Made by a program: the position numbers and the translations under genes. Of a DNA stretch of 64,000 bases, positions 8,025 to 16,918 are shown one piece after another. The notes beneath the pieces were generated by a model. That model made no database searches. It was not told the origin of the DNA and saw only the letters and a program-made list of their open reading frames with translations. Source of the DNA: Sediminibacterium sp. C3 (GTDB lineage Bacteria; Bacteroidota; Bacteroidia; Chitinophagales; Chitinophagaceae); NCBI RefSeq assembly GCF_000508085.1, contig NZ_KI669560.1, positions 1,508,964 to 1,572,963 on the forward strand. Direction: 5' to 3'. Numbering within the stretch: the first letter of the stretch is position 1; the number at the start of each line of letters is the position of its first letter.

Positions 8025-10601
8025 ATGAAAAAATATGTAATCGGCTCTGCCATGCTTTTTCTGGGTGTAAGCACTCTGGTAAATGCACAGCAGGTGTCTA
8101 CCCCTCCCGCTAAACCAGCTACAGCAGATACGGCCAAGCCGGCTGCCCCCAAAAAACAAACCGTTGCAGATAAAACAAAGGGCACCAAAAAACTGGAAGG
8201 CCTTTTTACGCTTTACCAGGATACTACTACTGGAAGTTTACAGATGTATATTAGAAAAGACCAATTGGAAAAAGAGTTCATTTATCAGAGCTTTTCAATC
8301 AGTGGTCCAACCACTTTGTTTTTGAATCAGAGCATGCACAGAAATACAGCTGTGTACAAGATTAAAAAAGCTTTCGATAAATTGGAATTTTCTGAAGTCA
8401 ACACTAATTTTTATTATGACCCGAAAAATGCGGTGAGCAAATCTGCTGATGTTGACAAACCTGAAGCCGTTTTCTTTAATGACAAATTTAGCATTGAAGA
8501 CGAAAATGGGTATTTGATTAGTGTGGATGGTTTGTTTTTAAGTGAGAAGATGGACCCTGTTAAACCACAAATGGCGCCCAGCCCTATGGCGATGTTCATG
8601 TTTAATTTAGGCGGTTTAAATCCCACCAAATCAAAATATGCCGATATCCGTTCTTATCCGAATAATACAGATGTTGTAGTTGATTTATCTTATGATAATC
8701 CAACTACACTGGCAAGTGGCGGACCTGATGTTGTTGACCCCAGATATGTTCGTGTAAGAATGCAGCATAGTTTTCTGGAAATGCCTAAGAATGATTTCAG
8801 GGCAAGAAGAGACGATCCGCGCGTTGGATATTTTATGCAGCAGAGAACCAATATGACCAGCGTTAGCACTGTGCCTTACAAGGATATGATTAACCGTTGG
8901 TTTTTGAAAAAGAAAGATCCATCAGCTGCGTTGAGTGAGCCTGTTGAGCCCATTGTTTTCTGGGTTGAGAATACAACGCCTGTTGAGTACAGACAAATTA
9001 TTATAGACGCTGGTTTAAAATGGAATGAAGCTTTTGAAAAGGCAGGATTTAAGAATGCTGTTCAAATGAAAATGATGCCTGATGATGCCAAGTGGGATCC
9101 AGCAGATATACGATACAATGTTATCAGATGGGTTTCTTCTGCACAGCCCTCCTATGGTGCCATTGGACCTAGTTTTGTGAATCCGAGAACCGGACAAATT
9201 TTAGGTTCGGATATTACAGTTGAATGGTATTCTGGTAGTGCAACCCCAATTCAGGATGAATTGTTTAACGGACCTTCCATGCCTCAGTTAATTTTCCCTG
9301 GTATGGAGCACCAGCATGCATTTAATTGCAATATTGGTTCTGAATTAAAAATGCAATATTCAGCTGGGCTAACTACGCTAGAAACAACGAATGCAAGCCC
9401 TGAAGAAATCAAGGCGATGCATGAACAGTTTCTTATTTATTTAATTATGCATGAAATGGGGCATACTCTTGGGCTGAATCATAATATGAAGAGTAGTCAG
9501 ATGCTTTCTCCTTCAGAAGTACACAATACTGCTATTACCCGGAAAATTGGATTGATTGGTTCTGTTATGGATTATCCTGCTGTTAATATTTCTTTAGATA
9601 GAAGTAAACAAGGAGATTATTATACAACCAAAGCCGGACCTTATGATATCTGGGCTATTGAATATGGTTATACTCCTTTTATTTCTGAAGCTGAAGAGGA
9701 AGTGATGTTAAGCAAGATTTTGTCTAGAAGCAATGATCCAAAATTGGCATTTGGAAATGATGGTGATGATATGCGTGCACCAGGTAAAGCGATTGACCCA
9801 AGAGTGAATGTGAATGATATGAGTAGTGACGCCATTGCTTATGCAGAAGAGCGTTTTAAACTGGTAAATAATGTAATGGGTAAACTGGTGCAGAAATATA
9901 CAAAGCCTGGTCAGTCATTTGCAGAATTAAGATCCAGATACAGTATGTTGCAAGGACAACGTAGTGGTCAGATTAATGCAGTAAGCCGCTATATTGGGGG
10001 TGTTTATATTGATCGTAGTTTCCCTGAACAGAATTCAGGCAACAAACCCTATACGCCTACACCTTATGCTACACAAAAGAAAGCTATGGAAGTGTTGACT
10101 AAATATGTGTTTGCTCCGAATGCATTTGAAGCTGACACCCAGGTATTCCCTTACCTGCAAATGCAACGTCGTGGTTTTAATCAGCCAGGGAATGGAGAAG
10201 ATTTTAAAGTAACCAGCAATTTCTTAGGTCTGCAGGTGAATGGTGCATTGGCACATATTTTAAATCCAATCACTTTGCAAAGAATCAATAATACCCGGTT
10301 GTATGGAAATGAATACGGAGTTGTAGATGTGATGGGAGATCTGGTAAAAGGAATATTTGATGCGGATATCAATATCAATGTAAATATGTACCGTAGATAC
10401 TTGCAAATCAGTTTTGTAAAAGGTGCTGCAAGTTTAATTGCGCCTACCTCAACTTTAGATGAAGTATCTAAATCGGCGGCTTTGTATACTTTGAGAAAAT
10501 TGAGAACCAAATTGGCTGCTGCGGTTTCTCCTAATGAAGATACCAAAGCGCACAGAACACATTTGATTTTCTTACTCGATAAAGCTTTGAAGGCAGACTA
10601 A
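8025..10601 (+). CDS. Secreted zinc metalloprotease with DUF5117-type N-terminal region
   Basis: An 858-residue exported protein with signal peptide ending near VNAQ. A proline/alanine/lysine-rich linker (about residues 21-55) is followed by a DUF5117-like domain and a metzincin-type catalytic domain. The active-site motif HEMGHTLGLNHN at about residues 476-487 provides three zinc histidines and the catalytic Glu, and a downstream SVMDYP segment supplies the Met-turn. Related large proteins are common in Bacteroidota; their substrates are not established. It appears to be a single-gene transcript, closed by the terminator at 10621-10655. Confidence 0.9.
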   Translation: MKKYVIGSAMLFLGVSTLVNAQQVSTPPAKPATADTAKPAAPKKQTVADKTKGTKKLEGLFTLYQDTTTGSLQMYIRKDQLEKEFIYQSFSISGPTTLFLNQSMHRNTAVYKIKKAFDKLEFSEVNTNFYYDPKNAVSKSADVDKPEAVFFNDKFSIEDENGYLISVDGLFLSEKMDPVKPQMAPSPMAMFMFNLGGLNPTKSKYADIRSYPNNTDVVVDLSYDNPTTLASGGPDVVDPRYVRVRMQHSFLEMPKNDFRARRDDPRVGYFMQQRTNMTSVSTVPYKDMINRWFLKKKDPSAALSEPVEPIVFWVENTTPVEYRQIIIDAGLKWNEAFEKAGFKNAVQMKMMPDDAKWDPADIRYNVIRWVSSAQPSYGAIGPSFVNPRTGQILGSDITVEWYSGSATPIQDELFNGPSMPQLIFPGMEHQHAFNCNIGSELKMQYSAGLTTLETTNASPEEIKAMHEQFLIYLIMHEMGHTLGLNHNMKSSQMLSPSEVHNTAITRKIGLIGSVMDYPAVNISLDRSKQGDYYTTKAGPYDIWAIEYGYTPFISEAEEEVMLSKILSRSNDPKLAFGNDGDDMRAPGKAIDPRVNVNDMSSDAIAYAEERFKLVNNVMGKLVQKYTKPGQSFAELRSRYSMLQGQRSGQINAVSRYIGGVYIDRSFPEQNSGNKPYTPTPYATQKKAMEVLTKYVFAPNAFEADTQVFPYLQMQRRGFNQPGNGEDFKVTSNFLGLQVNGALAHILNPITLQRINNTRLYGNEYGVVDVMGDLVKGIFDADININVNMYRRYLQISFVKGAASLIAPTSTLDEVSKSAALYTLRKLRTKLAAAVSPNEDTKAHRTHLIFLLDKALKAD

Positions 10602-10620
10602 TACAATTCTTCGTTGAAAT

Positions 10621-10656
10621 AAAAAATCCGCTCTGGTTTACCGGGCGGATTTTTTG
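10621..10656 (+). terminator. Terminator after the metalloprotease gene
   Basis: AAAAAATCCGC (10621-10631) pairs with GCGGATTTTTT (10645-10655), an 11 bp stem with a T-rich 3' arm, 19 bp after the stop codon. The A/T arms also let it act on the opposite strand. Confidence 0.85.
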
Positions 10657-10732
10657 TTTTGTTTCTAGATGATTTTTTGAATCTTGATTACCTTGTAATG
10701 ATTAGTAATCGTTAAAGAATTTCGATATGGGG

Positions 10733-11049
10733 TTATTGCCCTGATTTTTTCACAGGAGATTTCTTTGCTTCTTTATTTTCCTTGTATCGCATATCAGGTG
10801 TACCATCCGCTTTTCTTGGACCTGGTGCGGTAGCTCTGAATTTTTCTTTATTGGCCTTATACCTCATGTCCGGTGATCCGTCAGACTTGCTCGGGTGTAT
10901 CACCTGACTGTTTTTACCAGCAGGATTAATTTTTTTTGAAATTGCTGAATTTTTTTAATATCAGCAGGGTTTTGGGTGGACCCTTTTTGTGAGAAGCCAT
11001 TATAGACAAGGCATAAAAACAGGCAGCTGAGCAAGAAAGATTTTAGCAT
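10733..11049 (-). pseudogene. Small secreted protein with two DGxPDMRYKxNK repeats, frameshifted
   Basis: From the ATG at 11047-11049 a signal peptide (MLKSFLLSCLFLCLVYNGFSQ) and about 28 more residues are read before a TGA at 10900-10902. Moving to the -1 frame in a run of eight A (10930-10937) opens 64 more residues with two repeats, SDGSPDMRYKANK and ADGTPDMRYKENK, ending at TAA 10733-10735. The joined product would be 105 residues. I recall small exported Bacteroidota proteins with this PDMRYK repeat; their function is unknown to me. The break may be a true mutation, a homopolymer sequencing error, or -1 frameshifting on A AAA AAA. Confidence 0.7.
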
Positions 11050-11091
11050 GATTAAATTGGTTTGTTCAGCTGCCAAATTACAGATTCTGAT

Positions 11092-11514
11092 TTAATATCT
11101 TCTGGGATATGTTTGGGCTATTTTGGCTTCTTTTCTTTCTGTATTATTGCTGGGGCTTTTGTATCCGGGTGAGCCAATCCTTTCTGCTGCTCCTCCAGGT
11201 CCTGCTTTGTATTTTGCTTCCGGGTTGGCATTAGAAGTGGTGTTTTGAATAAATTGCATCCTTCTGCGAATACTATCCAGGTTTTCTTTATTTTTTTTGG
11301 CTTTTTCCGCGTCAGTTAAGACTGGCTCCGCATTTTTTGGCTTTTTGCCCATGGCCATGGCTTTGGCTCTTTCTGCCTTATTCGCCATCATTTGCGCTTC
11401 AATGGCTTTTTTCTGTGCCCGCAAAGCTCGTTCTACTCGCGGATCATGGGATTGGGCATTGACTGCACCGATTAAAAGAGCCCCTACAATTAGGTAGGAT
11501 AAATGGATTTTCAT
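11092..11514 (-). CDS. Small secreted basic protein of unknown function
   Basis: A 140-residue protein with a signal peptide ending near AVNAQ. The mature part is rich in Ala, Lys, Arg and Met (about residues 28-75, probably helical or coiled) and then has NPEAKYKAGPGGAAER near residue 100. The EAKYKAGP segment faintly resembles the PDMRYKANK repeat of the frameshifted neighbour at 10733-11049, which follows in the same direction 42 bp downstream, so the two may be related or cotranscribed. No enzymatic motif is visible and I do not recognise the family. Confidence 0.7.
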   Translation of the reverse strand: MKIHLSYLIVGALLIGAVNAQSHDPRVERALRAQKKAIEAQMMANKAERAKAMAMGKKPKNAEPVLTDAEKAKKNKENLDSIRRRMQFIQNTTSNANPEAKYKAGPGGAAERIGSPGYKSPSNNTERKEAKIAQTYPRRY

Positions 11515-11618
11515 CAGTTTTTACACTTAGTAAGGACAAATTAGCGAAATATTTATATATGTGCAATAGCAAAGGGGGAAATAATACTATTTACAAGCTA
11601 AAATTTAACAATAATTGT

Positions 11619-11648
11619 TACCTTTGCCCCCCGATTAAAACCATCGGG
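11619..11648 (+). promoter_or_regulatory. -7 element and leader hairpin of rpsA
   Basis: TACCTTTG at 11619-11626 fits TAnnTTTG; no TTTG is found at the usual upstream distance. Directly behind it CCCGAT (11630-11635) and ATCGGG (11643-11648) form a 6 bp stem with a 7 nt loop, ending 7 bp before the ATG. The start of rpsA would therefore lie at the foot of a hairpin at the very 5' end of its mRNA. Confidence 0.6.
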
Positions 11649-11655
11649 TTATTGT

Positions 11656-13548
11656 ATGAATTTATTTAATAAACAACTAAACGCAGATGCTCAGGAGAAC
11701 GCAGCCGCTTCAGAAGCCGCTAACGTACCTACTGCGACAACAAAAGCACCTGAAGTAGTAGAAACTGCTCATGACGATTTTGACTGGAGCATTGACAAGA
11801 GAAATGTAAGTCATTATGCGGCTACAGAGCGTGAAAAGTACGATAAGGTATATGACAATACTTTCGTACAAATTGAAGACGGTGAAATCATTAAAGGATT
11901 AGTGGTTGCCTTAACTAAAACAGATGTTGTTGTAAACATTGGTTTTAAAAGTGATGGCCTTGTTTCTTTAAATGAATTCCGTGATTTGCCAGGTTTGGCG
12001 GTAGGGGATGAAGTTGAAGTAATGGTTGTTGAAAAAGAAGACCGTTCCGGAAATCTTCATTTGAGCCGTAAGTCTGCAAGAATTTTCCGTGCTTGGGAAA
12101 GAATTGTGGAAGTTCATAAAACCGGTGAAGTAGTAACGGGAACTGTTACCAGCAAAACAAAAGGTGGATTAATTGTTGATGTATTTGGTATGGAAACTTT
12201 CTTACCAGGTTCTCAGATTGACGTGAAGCCTGTAACTGATTACGATCAGTTTGTTGGTAAAACAATGGAATTTAAAGTAGTTAAGATTAACGAAACCATC
12301 AAGAATGCCGTTGTTTCTCACAAAGCATTAATTGAAAGTGATATTGAAGCACAACGTGCAGAAATCATGAGTAAACTTGAAAAAGGTCAGGTATTAGAAG
12401 GTATCGTTAAGAATATCACTGACTTCGGAGCATTCATGGACTTAGGTGGATTGGATGGTTTACTATACATCACCGATATTTCATGGGGTAGAATTTCTCA
12501 CCCTAGCGAAGTGGTGAAAATGGATCAGAAACTACAGGTGGTTGTATTAGACTTTGATGATGACAAAAAGCGTATCAGCCTTGGTCTTAAGCAATTGACC
12601 CCACATCCATGGGATGTATTACCTGAAGGATTGGCGGAAGGTTCTGTAGTAAAAGGTAAAGTTGTAAACATTGAAGATTACGGCGCATTCCTTGAAATTC
12701 AACCTGGTGTTGAAGGCTTGGTTCACGTATCTGAAATTACCTGGGCTAATACCCCAATTAATGCGAAGGAATTCTTTAAATTAGGTGACGAGCACGAAGC
12801 TAAAGTGGTTACTTTAGACAAAGATGCCCGCAAGATGAGCTTGAGCATTAAACAAATGACTCAGGATCCTTGGAACACCATTGAAAATAAATATCCTGAG
12901 AACAGCAAGCACAAAGGTTTGGTTAAAAACATCACTCCTTATGGCGTTTTCGTAGAGTTAGAGCCAGGAATTGGTGGAATGATTCATATCAGCGATTTAA
13001 GCTGGTTGAAGCGTTTCAATCACCCAACTGACTATACAAAAGTTGCTGATCAGATTGACGTTATCATCCTTAGCATTGATAAAGAAAACCGTAAACTTCA
13101 GTTAGGACACAAACAGTTGGAAGAAGATCCCTGGAATTCTCTTGAGGAAACTTTTGCCATCGGTTCTATCCACGAAGGAACAGTTACCCGTAAAGATGAC
13201 AAGGGTGCATTGGTTCAATTACAGTATGGTTTAGAAGGTTTTGCCCCTAACCGTCACTTGAATAAGGAAGATGGTACTCAGGTTAAAGCCGATGAAACTG
13301 CACAGTTTGTGGTAATTGAATTTGACCGTAACGAAAAGCGCATCGTTCTTAGCCACGCCCGTATTTGGGAGCAGCATATAGCTGAAGAAAAAGAAGCTGC
13401 TAAGAAAGAAGCAAAAGCTGAATCTGATAACACCAAGAAAGCAGTTAAGAACATCCAGGCTAAAGTAGAAAAAGCTACTTTGGGTGACTTAGGTGCTCTT
13501 GCTGAAATCAAGGCAAAATTGCAGGAAGGAGAGGGTGATAGCAAGTAA
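11656..13548 (+). CDS. rpsA: 30S ribosomal protein S1
   Basis: A 630-residue protein with six S1 RNA-binding domains, roughly at residues 73-140, 156-225, 240-315, 330-400, 415-490 and 500-570. Repeated motifs such as GIVKNITDFGAFMDLGG and GKVVNIEDYGAFLEI mark them. An acidic/alanine-rich N-terminal extension and a lysine-rich, coiled-coil-like tail flank the domains. S1 binds mRNA leaders at the 30S subunit. It seems to be transcribed alone, with a 5' hairpin before the ATG (autoregulation by S1 is known in E. coli; here it is only inferred) and a terminator downstream. Confidence 0.97.
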   Translation: MNLFNKQLNADAQENAAASEAANVPTATTKAPEVVETAHDDFDWSIDKRNVSHYAATEREKYDKVYDNTFVQIEDGEIIKGLVVALTKTDVVVNIGFKSDGLVSLNEFRDLPGLAVGDEVEVMVVEKEDRSGNLHLSRKSARIFRAWERIVEVHKTGEVVTGTVTSKTKGGLIVDVFGMETFLPGSQIDVKPVTDYDQFVGKTMEFKVVKINETIKNAVVSHKALIESDIEAQRAEIMSKLEKGQVLEGIVKNITDFGAFMDLGGLDGLLYITDISWGRISHPSEVVKMDQKLQVVVLDFDDDKKRISLGLKQLTPHPWDVLPEGLAEGSVVKGKVVNIEDYGAFLEIQPGVEGLVHVSEITWANTPINAKEFFKLGDEHEAKVVTLDKDARKMSLSIKQMTQDPWNTIENKYPENSKHKGLVKNITPYGVFVELEPGIGGMIHISDLSWLKRFNHPTDYTKVADQIDVIILSIDKENRKLQLGHKQLEEDPWNSLEETFAIGSIHEGTVTRKDDKGALVQLQYGLEGFAPNRHLNKEDGTQVKADETAQFVVIEFDRNEKRIVLSHARIWEQHIAEEKEAAKKEAKAESDNTKKAVKNIQAKVEKATLGDLGALAEIKAKLQEGEGDSK

Positions 13549-13569
13549 TATCACCTAAAGTTGTAATAC

Positions 13570-13607
13570 AAAAAGGCTGTCCGGTTTAAACGCTGGATGG
13601 CCTTTTT
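13570..13607 (+). terminator. Terminator after rpsA
   Basis: AAAAAGGC (13570-13577) pairs with GCCTTTTT (13600-13607), and the inner TCC/GGA bases extend the stem with mismatches. The T-rich 3' arm fits an intrinsic terminator 22 bp after the rpsA stop. Confidence 0.8.
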
Positions 13608-13689
13608 AGCTATTAATTAACGGCCGCCGCCCCGATTTCCAAAAATCCCTTCTTAAATTGCCTTTTTATACGTAATTTCGCCAACTTCT

Positions 13690-14496
13690 ATGGGTAGAAT
13701 TGTAACTATTTTATTGCTTATTGTTTTTTTGGGAACCGCTTGTACTACCAAATTTGCCAAGATAATGAAGAGCAAAGATTATGAGTATAAGTACAAAATG
13801 GCGGAGCAGTATTATGCCAACAAAAAATACCCGGAAGCATTAAGGCTCTTTGAAGATATTTTCCCTTATTTAAAAGGTTCTCAGCGATATGAAGACATGT
13901 ACTATAAGTATGCGTATTCCTATTTCTATATTAAGGACTATCTGAATGCGGAAAATATGTTTAAAAGCTTTGTAGAAAACTTTCCTGCAAGCACCAGAAC
14001 ACAGGACTGCGAATACATGAGAGCCTACTGTTATTATAAACAGTCACCCAAAGTTGAACTGGATCAAACCAATACCACAAAGACAATGGGTCTGATGCAG
14101 GCTTTTATTAGTACGCATCCTACATCGCCAAGGGTTAAAGAAGCTACAGAGATCATTGATTTATGCAGGGAAAAATTAGAGCTGAAGGAATTCCTGAGTG
14201 CAGAATTGTATTATAATCTGGGATTTTATAAAGCTGCAGCAATAGCGTTTAGTAATGTTGCTGACAATTTTCCCGATTCAAAAAAATCGGATGAATATAA
14301 AGTACTCATGATTAAGTCTTACTTCAAGTATGCTGAAATGAGTTACGAAGAAAAGCAGAAAGAGCGTTATGAAAAAGTGTTGTCGGAGTGTAATGAATTT
14401 GCAGAAAGATTTACCGACAGTAAATATTTGGAAGAAGTAAACAAGTATAAAACACAAACCCTTAACATACTTAAAAAAACGGGAAAAAATGAGTAA
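13690..14496 (+). CDS. bamD: Outer membrane protein assembly factor BamD (lipoprotein)
   Basis: A 268-residue lipoprotein; the N-terminal hydrophobic segment ends in FLGTACTT with the lipobox cysteine. Tandem TPR-like helices follow (for example YANKKYPEALRLFEDIFP and YYNLGFYKAAAIAFSNVADNFP), the fold of BamD/YfiO. BamD is the essential periplasmic partner of BamA in folding outer-membrane barrels. The last eight bases overlap the ATG of rpoZ. The bamD-rpoZ pairing is conserved in Bacteroidota, which strengthens the call. Confidence 0.93.
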   Translation: MGRIVTILLLIVFLGTACTTKFAKIMKSKDYEYKYKMAEQYYANKKYPEALRLFEDIFPYLKGSQRYEDMYYKYAYSYFYIKDYLNAENMFKSFVENFPASTRTQDCEYMRAYCYYKQSPKVELDQTNTTKTMGLMQAFISTHPTSPRVKEATEIIDLCREKLELKEFLSAELYYNLGFYKAAAIAFSNVADNFPDSKKSDEYKVLMIKSYFKYAEMSYEEKQKERYEKVLSECNEFAERFTDSKYLEEVNKYKTQTLNILKKTGKNE

Positions 14497-14833
14497 ACTA
14501 AGAAGGCAGATGAGTGCCAATACCGCCAGTGTGGTAGAAACCAAAAGCCTGATCTCCATAAAAGAGAAAACAGGTAATCTGTATGAATCTATTGCAATTA
14601 TTGCAAGAAGAGCTAACCAGATTAATATTTCTCTGCGTGAAGAATTACACAACAAATTGGAAGAGTTTGCCAGCCATACAGATAGTCTGGAAGAAATTCA
14701 TGAGAATAAGGAGCAGATTGAAATTTCCCGCGCATACGAGAAGATGCCTAATCCTGCAATTTTGGCAACTACCGAATTCATGGAAGGGAAAGTGTACCAT
14801 AGAAAAAATCTAGATACAGACTTATTCCGATAA
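14489..14833 (+). CDS. rpoZ: RNA polymerase omega subunit, Bacteroidota type
   Basis: A 114-residue protein overlapping the end of bamD. It matches the Bacteroidota omega/Rpb6-like family: the helix NLYESIAIIARRANQINISLR (central) corresponds to the omega core that clamps the beta-prime C-terminus, and the tail YEKMPNPAILATTEFMEGK is typical. Omega helps assembly of RNA polymerase. A strong terminator follows 23 bp after the stop, so bamD and rpoZ form a two-gene unit here. Confidence 0.85.
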   Translation: MSKLRRQMSANTASVVETKSLISIKEKTGNLYESIAIIARRANQINISLREELHNKLEEFASHTDSLEEIHENKEQIEISRAYEKMPNPAILATTEFMEGKVYHRKNLDTDLFR

Positions 14834-14856
14834 GCTAATTCTTTCTAAAATGATTC

Positions 14857-14884
14857 AAACGACAGTATTTTACTGTCGTTTTTT
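14857..14884 (+). terminator. Terminator after rpoZ
   Basis: A perfect 11 bp inverted repeat, AAACGACAGTA (14857-14867) and TACTGTCGTTT (14871-14881), with a 3 nt loop and a following T run. It falls inside the longer possible frame of the next gene and so argues that this gene starts at 14919. Confidence 0.92.
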
Positions 14885-14918
14885 GTTATTTTTAGTTTCT
14901 GTTCAACCTAATCTTACC

Positions 14919-15845
14919 ATGTATTTCTTACGTATTACCATTCTTTTTCTTTCCCTGTTTACTTTGCCAGAGTTTTTATGTGCACAGGAGTTGAAAGCAA
15001 AAGTTTCCGTAATGGCTGCAAGGGTTGCTACTACTGTAGACAGGAAAATATTCACAACCCTCCAGACACAGTTGAATAATTTCATGAATAACAGAAAATG
15101 GACGAATGATGTATTTAAAGAAAATGAAAAAATTGAATGCAGTTTTATCATCAACATTGAGTCCGCTGTAGAACCCAATATATACAAAGCTTCTTTAACG
15201 ATTCAAGCGGCTAGACCTGTTTTCAATGCCTCGTATCAGTCTGCGCTTGTAAATTTTATCGACCCGGAATTACTGTTTAAATATGTAGAGTTTCAGCCTG
15301 TTGAATTTAATGAGAACAGGGTACAGGGTACCGATGCAAGTATGGCAAATTTAACGGCGGTGCTTGCTTACTATGCTTATATGATTATTGGTTTGGACTA
15401 TGATTCCTTTTCTCCGAAAAGCGGGGAACCCTATTTCCGAAAAGCACAGAATATTGTGAACAATGCTCCGGAGGGGAGTAAAATTGCGGGATGGAGAATG
15501 TTTGATGGGTTAAGAAACCGTTATTGGCTTAACGAAAATCTGATTAATACCAAGTTTAATATTATTCATGATGTTATATATACATACTACCGGGCAGGTC
15601 TGGACAAATTAATTGAAAATGAGAATGAAGCGAGAGCCAATATTTTACAGGCACTGATTCAATTGAATGCTTTGAATAAGGAAAATCCAAATAGTATGAT
15701 TCTGCAATTTTTTATGCAGGGTAAAACAACAGAATTGATTGGAATATTCAAGAAAGGAAGTTTTGAAGAAAAACAAAAAGCGGTTGAATTATTATCGTTC
15801 CTGGATATTCCCAACGCCAATAAATATAAAGAGGAGCTGAAGTGA
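14919..15845 (+). CDS. DUF4835 family exported protein
   Basis: A 308-residue protein with the start at ATG 14919, giving a clean signal peptide (MYFLRITILFLSLFTLPEFLCAQ). An in-frame ATG at 14850 would place the rpoZ terminator inside the gene, so it is rejected. The body fits the DUF4835 family of Bacteroidota periplasmic proteins (motifs RKWTNDVFKENEKIEC and YYAYMIIGLDYDSFSP). Function is unknown. Its stop overlaps the GTG of the next gene (GTGA). In many Bacteroidota coaBC lies between rpoZ and this gene; it is absent here. Confidence 0.85.
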   Translation: MYFLRITILFLSLFTLPEFLCAQELKAKVSVMAARVATTVDRKIFTTLQTQLNNFMNNRKWTNDVFKENEKIECSFIINIESAVEPNIYKASLTIQAARPVFNASYQSALVNFIDPELLFKYVEFQPVEFNENRVQGTDASMANLTAVLAYYAYMIIGLDYDSFSPKSGEPYFRKAQNIVNNAPEGSKIAGWRMFDGLRNRYWLNENLINTKFNIIHDVIYTYYRAGLDKLIENENEARANILQALIQLNALNKENPNSMILQFFMQGKTTELIGIFKKGSFEEKQKAVELLSFLDIPNANKYKEELK

Positions 15846-16198
15846 GAAAACTATTTTATTCCCTGATTGTTCTTTTTATGTTGGCTTGCGGAGGTGAGAA
15901 AATTCCCAAGAATGTTATTCCCGTCAATGATATGAGTAAGATTATGTGGGATATGATAAAGATGGATGAATACTATCTCCGCCTTACAGCCAAAGACACA
16001 TTGAATTTAAAGATTAAAGAGAATATCCGTTTGTATGAGCAGGTATTCAGTAGCTATGGCATTAAAAGAAAAAATTTTTACGATAGCTATCATTATTATG
16101 AAGCACATCCCAGTCAGTTTAAAGTTCTGATTGATTCAATTGATGCCATTGCAACGCGCGAAAGAAATTTGATTAATCAAAAATCACAATCCAAATAA
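15842..16198 (+). CDS. DUF4296 family lipoprotein
   Basis: A 118-residue lipoprotein starting at GTG that overlaps the stop of the DUF4835 gene by four bases. The lipobox is LFMLACGG. The body, with DMSKIMWDMIKMDEYYLR and FYDSYHYYEAHPSQFKVLIDSID, fits DUF4296, a Bacteroidota family whose members often follow biosynthesis or envelope genes. No function is established. The two-base gap to the CoA-transferase genes suggests cotranscription with them. Confidence 0.8.
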   Translation: MRKLFYSLIVLFMLACGGEKIPKNVIPVNDMSKIMWDMIKMDEYYLRLTAKDTLNLKIKENIRLYEQVFSSYGIKRKNFYDSYHYYEAHPSQFKVLIDSIDAIATRERNLINQKSQSK

Positions 16199-16200
16199 GA

Positions 16201-16893
16201 ATGAACAAGGTATTTAAAGATGCATTAGAAGCAACTGCAGATATTAAAAATGGTGCAGTAATTATGCTGGGTGGATTTGGTTTAAACGGAATACCGGAAA
16301 ACAGTATTGCTGCCTTGGTAGCGCATAATGTTCAATCCTTAACCTGTATATCTAATAATGCAGGTGTTGATGATTTTGGTCTTGGACTTTTATTGCAGAC
16401 CCGTCAGATTAAGAAAATGATTAGCAGTTATGTTGGGGAAAATGCATTGTTTGAAAAGCTATTGTTAAGCGGTGAGCTTGAAGTTGACCTTGTTCCGCAG
16501 GGTACTTTGGCAACCGGAATACAAATGGCAGCCATGGGCATACCTGCTTATTTTACTCCTGCTGGTTATGGTACTGAAATTGCCGAGGGAAAGGAAGTAA
16601 GGGAATTTGACGGTAAAATGTATTTAATGGAAAAAGCCATTCATGCAGACTTTGCTATTGTAAAAGCATGGAAGGGAGACAAAGCAGGTAATTTGGTTTT
16701 TAGAAAAGCTACCAGAAATTTCTCTACATCAATGGCTAAAGCAGGTAATATAACTATTGCAGAAGTAGAGCATTTGGTTGAACCGGGAGAAATTGATCCC
16801 GATGAAGTGGATGTAGCAGGCGTTTATGTGCATCGCATTTTCGAAGGGAAGAATTATGAAAAGAGAATAGAAAGAAGAACTACCCGTATTTAA
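16201..16893 (+). CDS. scoA: 3-oxoacid CoA-transferase subunit A
   Basis: A 230-residue subunit of a family I CoA-transferase. The N-terminal glycine motif [14 protein letters not shown] and the block [17 protein letters not shown] are typical of the A subunit. With subunit B it moves CoA from succinyl-CoA to acetoacetate or another 3-oxoacid, linking ketone-body and amino-acid breakdown to the TCA cycle. The two subunits are separate genes, as usual in bacteria, 25 bp apart. Confidence 0.93.
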   Translation: MNKVFKDALEATADIKNGAVIMLGGFGLNGIPENSIAALVAHNVQSLTCISNNAGVDDFGLGLLLQTRQIKKMISSYVGENALFEKLLLSGELEVDLVPQGTLATGIQMAAMGIPAYFTPAGYGTEIAEGKEVREFDGKMYLMEKAIHADFAIVKAWKGDKAGNLVFRKATRNFSTSMAKAGNITIAEVEHLVEPGEIDPDEVDVAGVYVHRIFEGKNYEKRIERRTTRI

Positions 16894-16918
16894 TGATATT
16901 TCAAAACAAACCCTTATC

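Noticed and set aside
14850..14918. Longer start of the DUF4835 gene at ATG 14850
   Set aside because: The extra codons cover the perfect terminator hairpin after rpoZ, and the ATG at 14919 gives a clean signal peptide.
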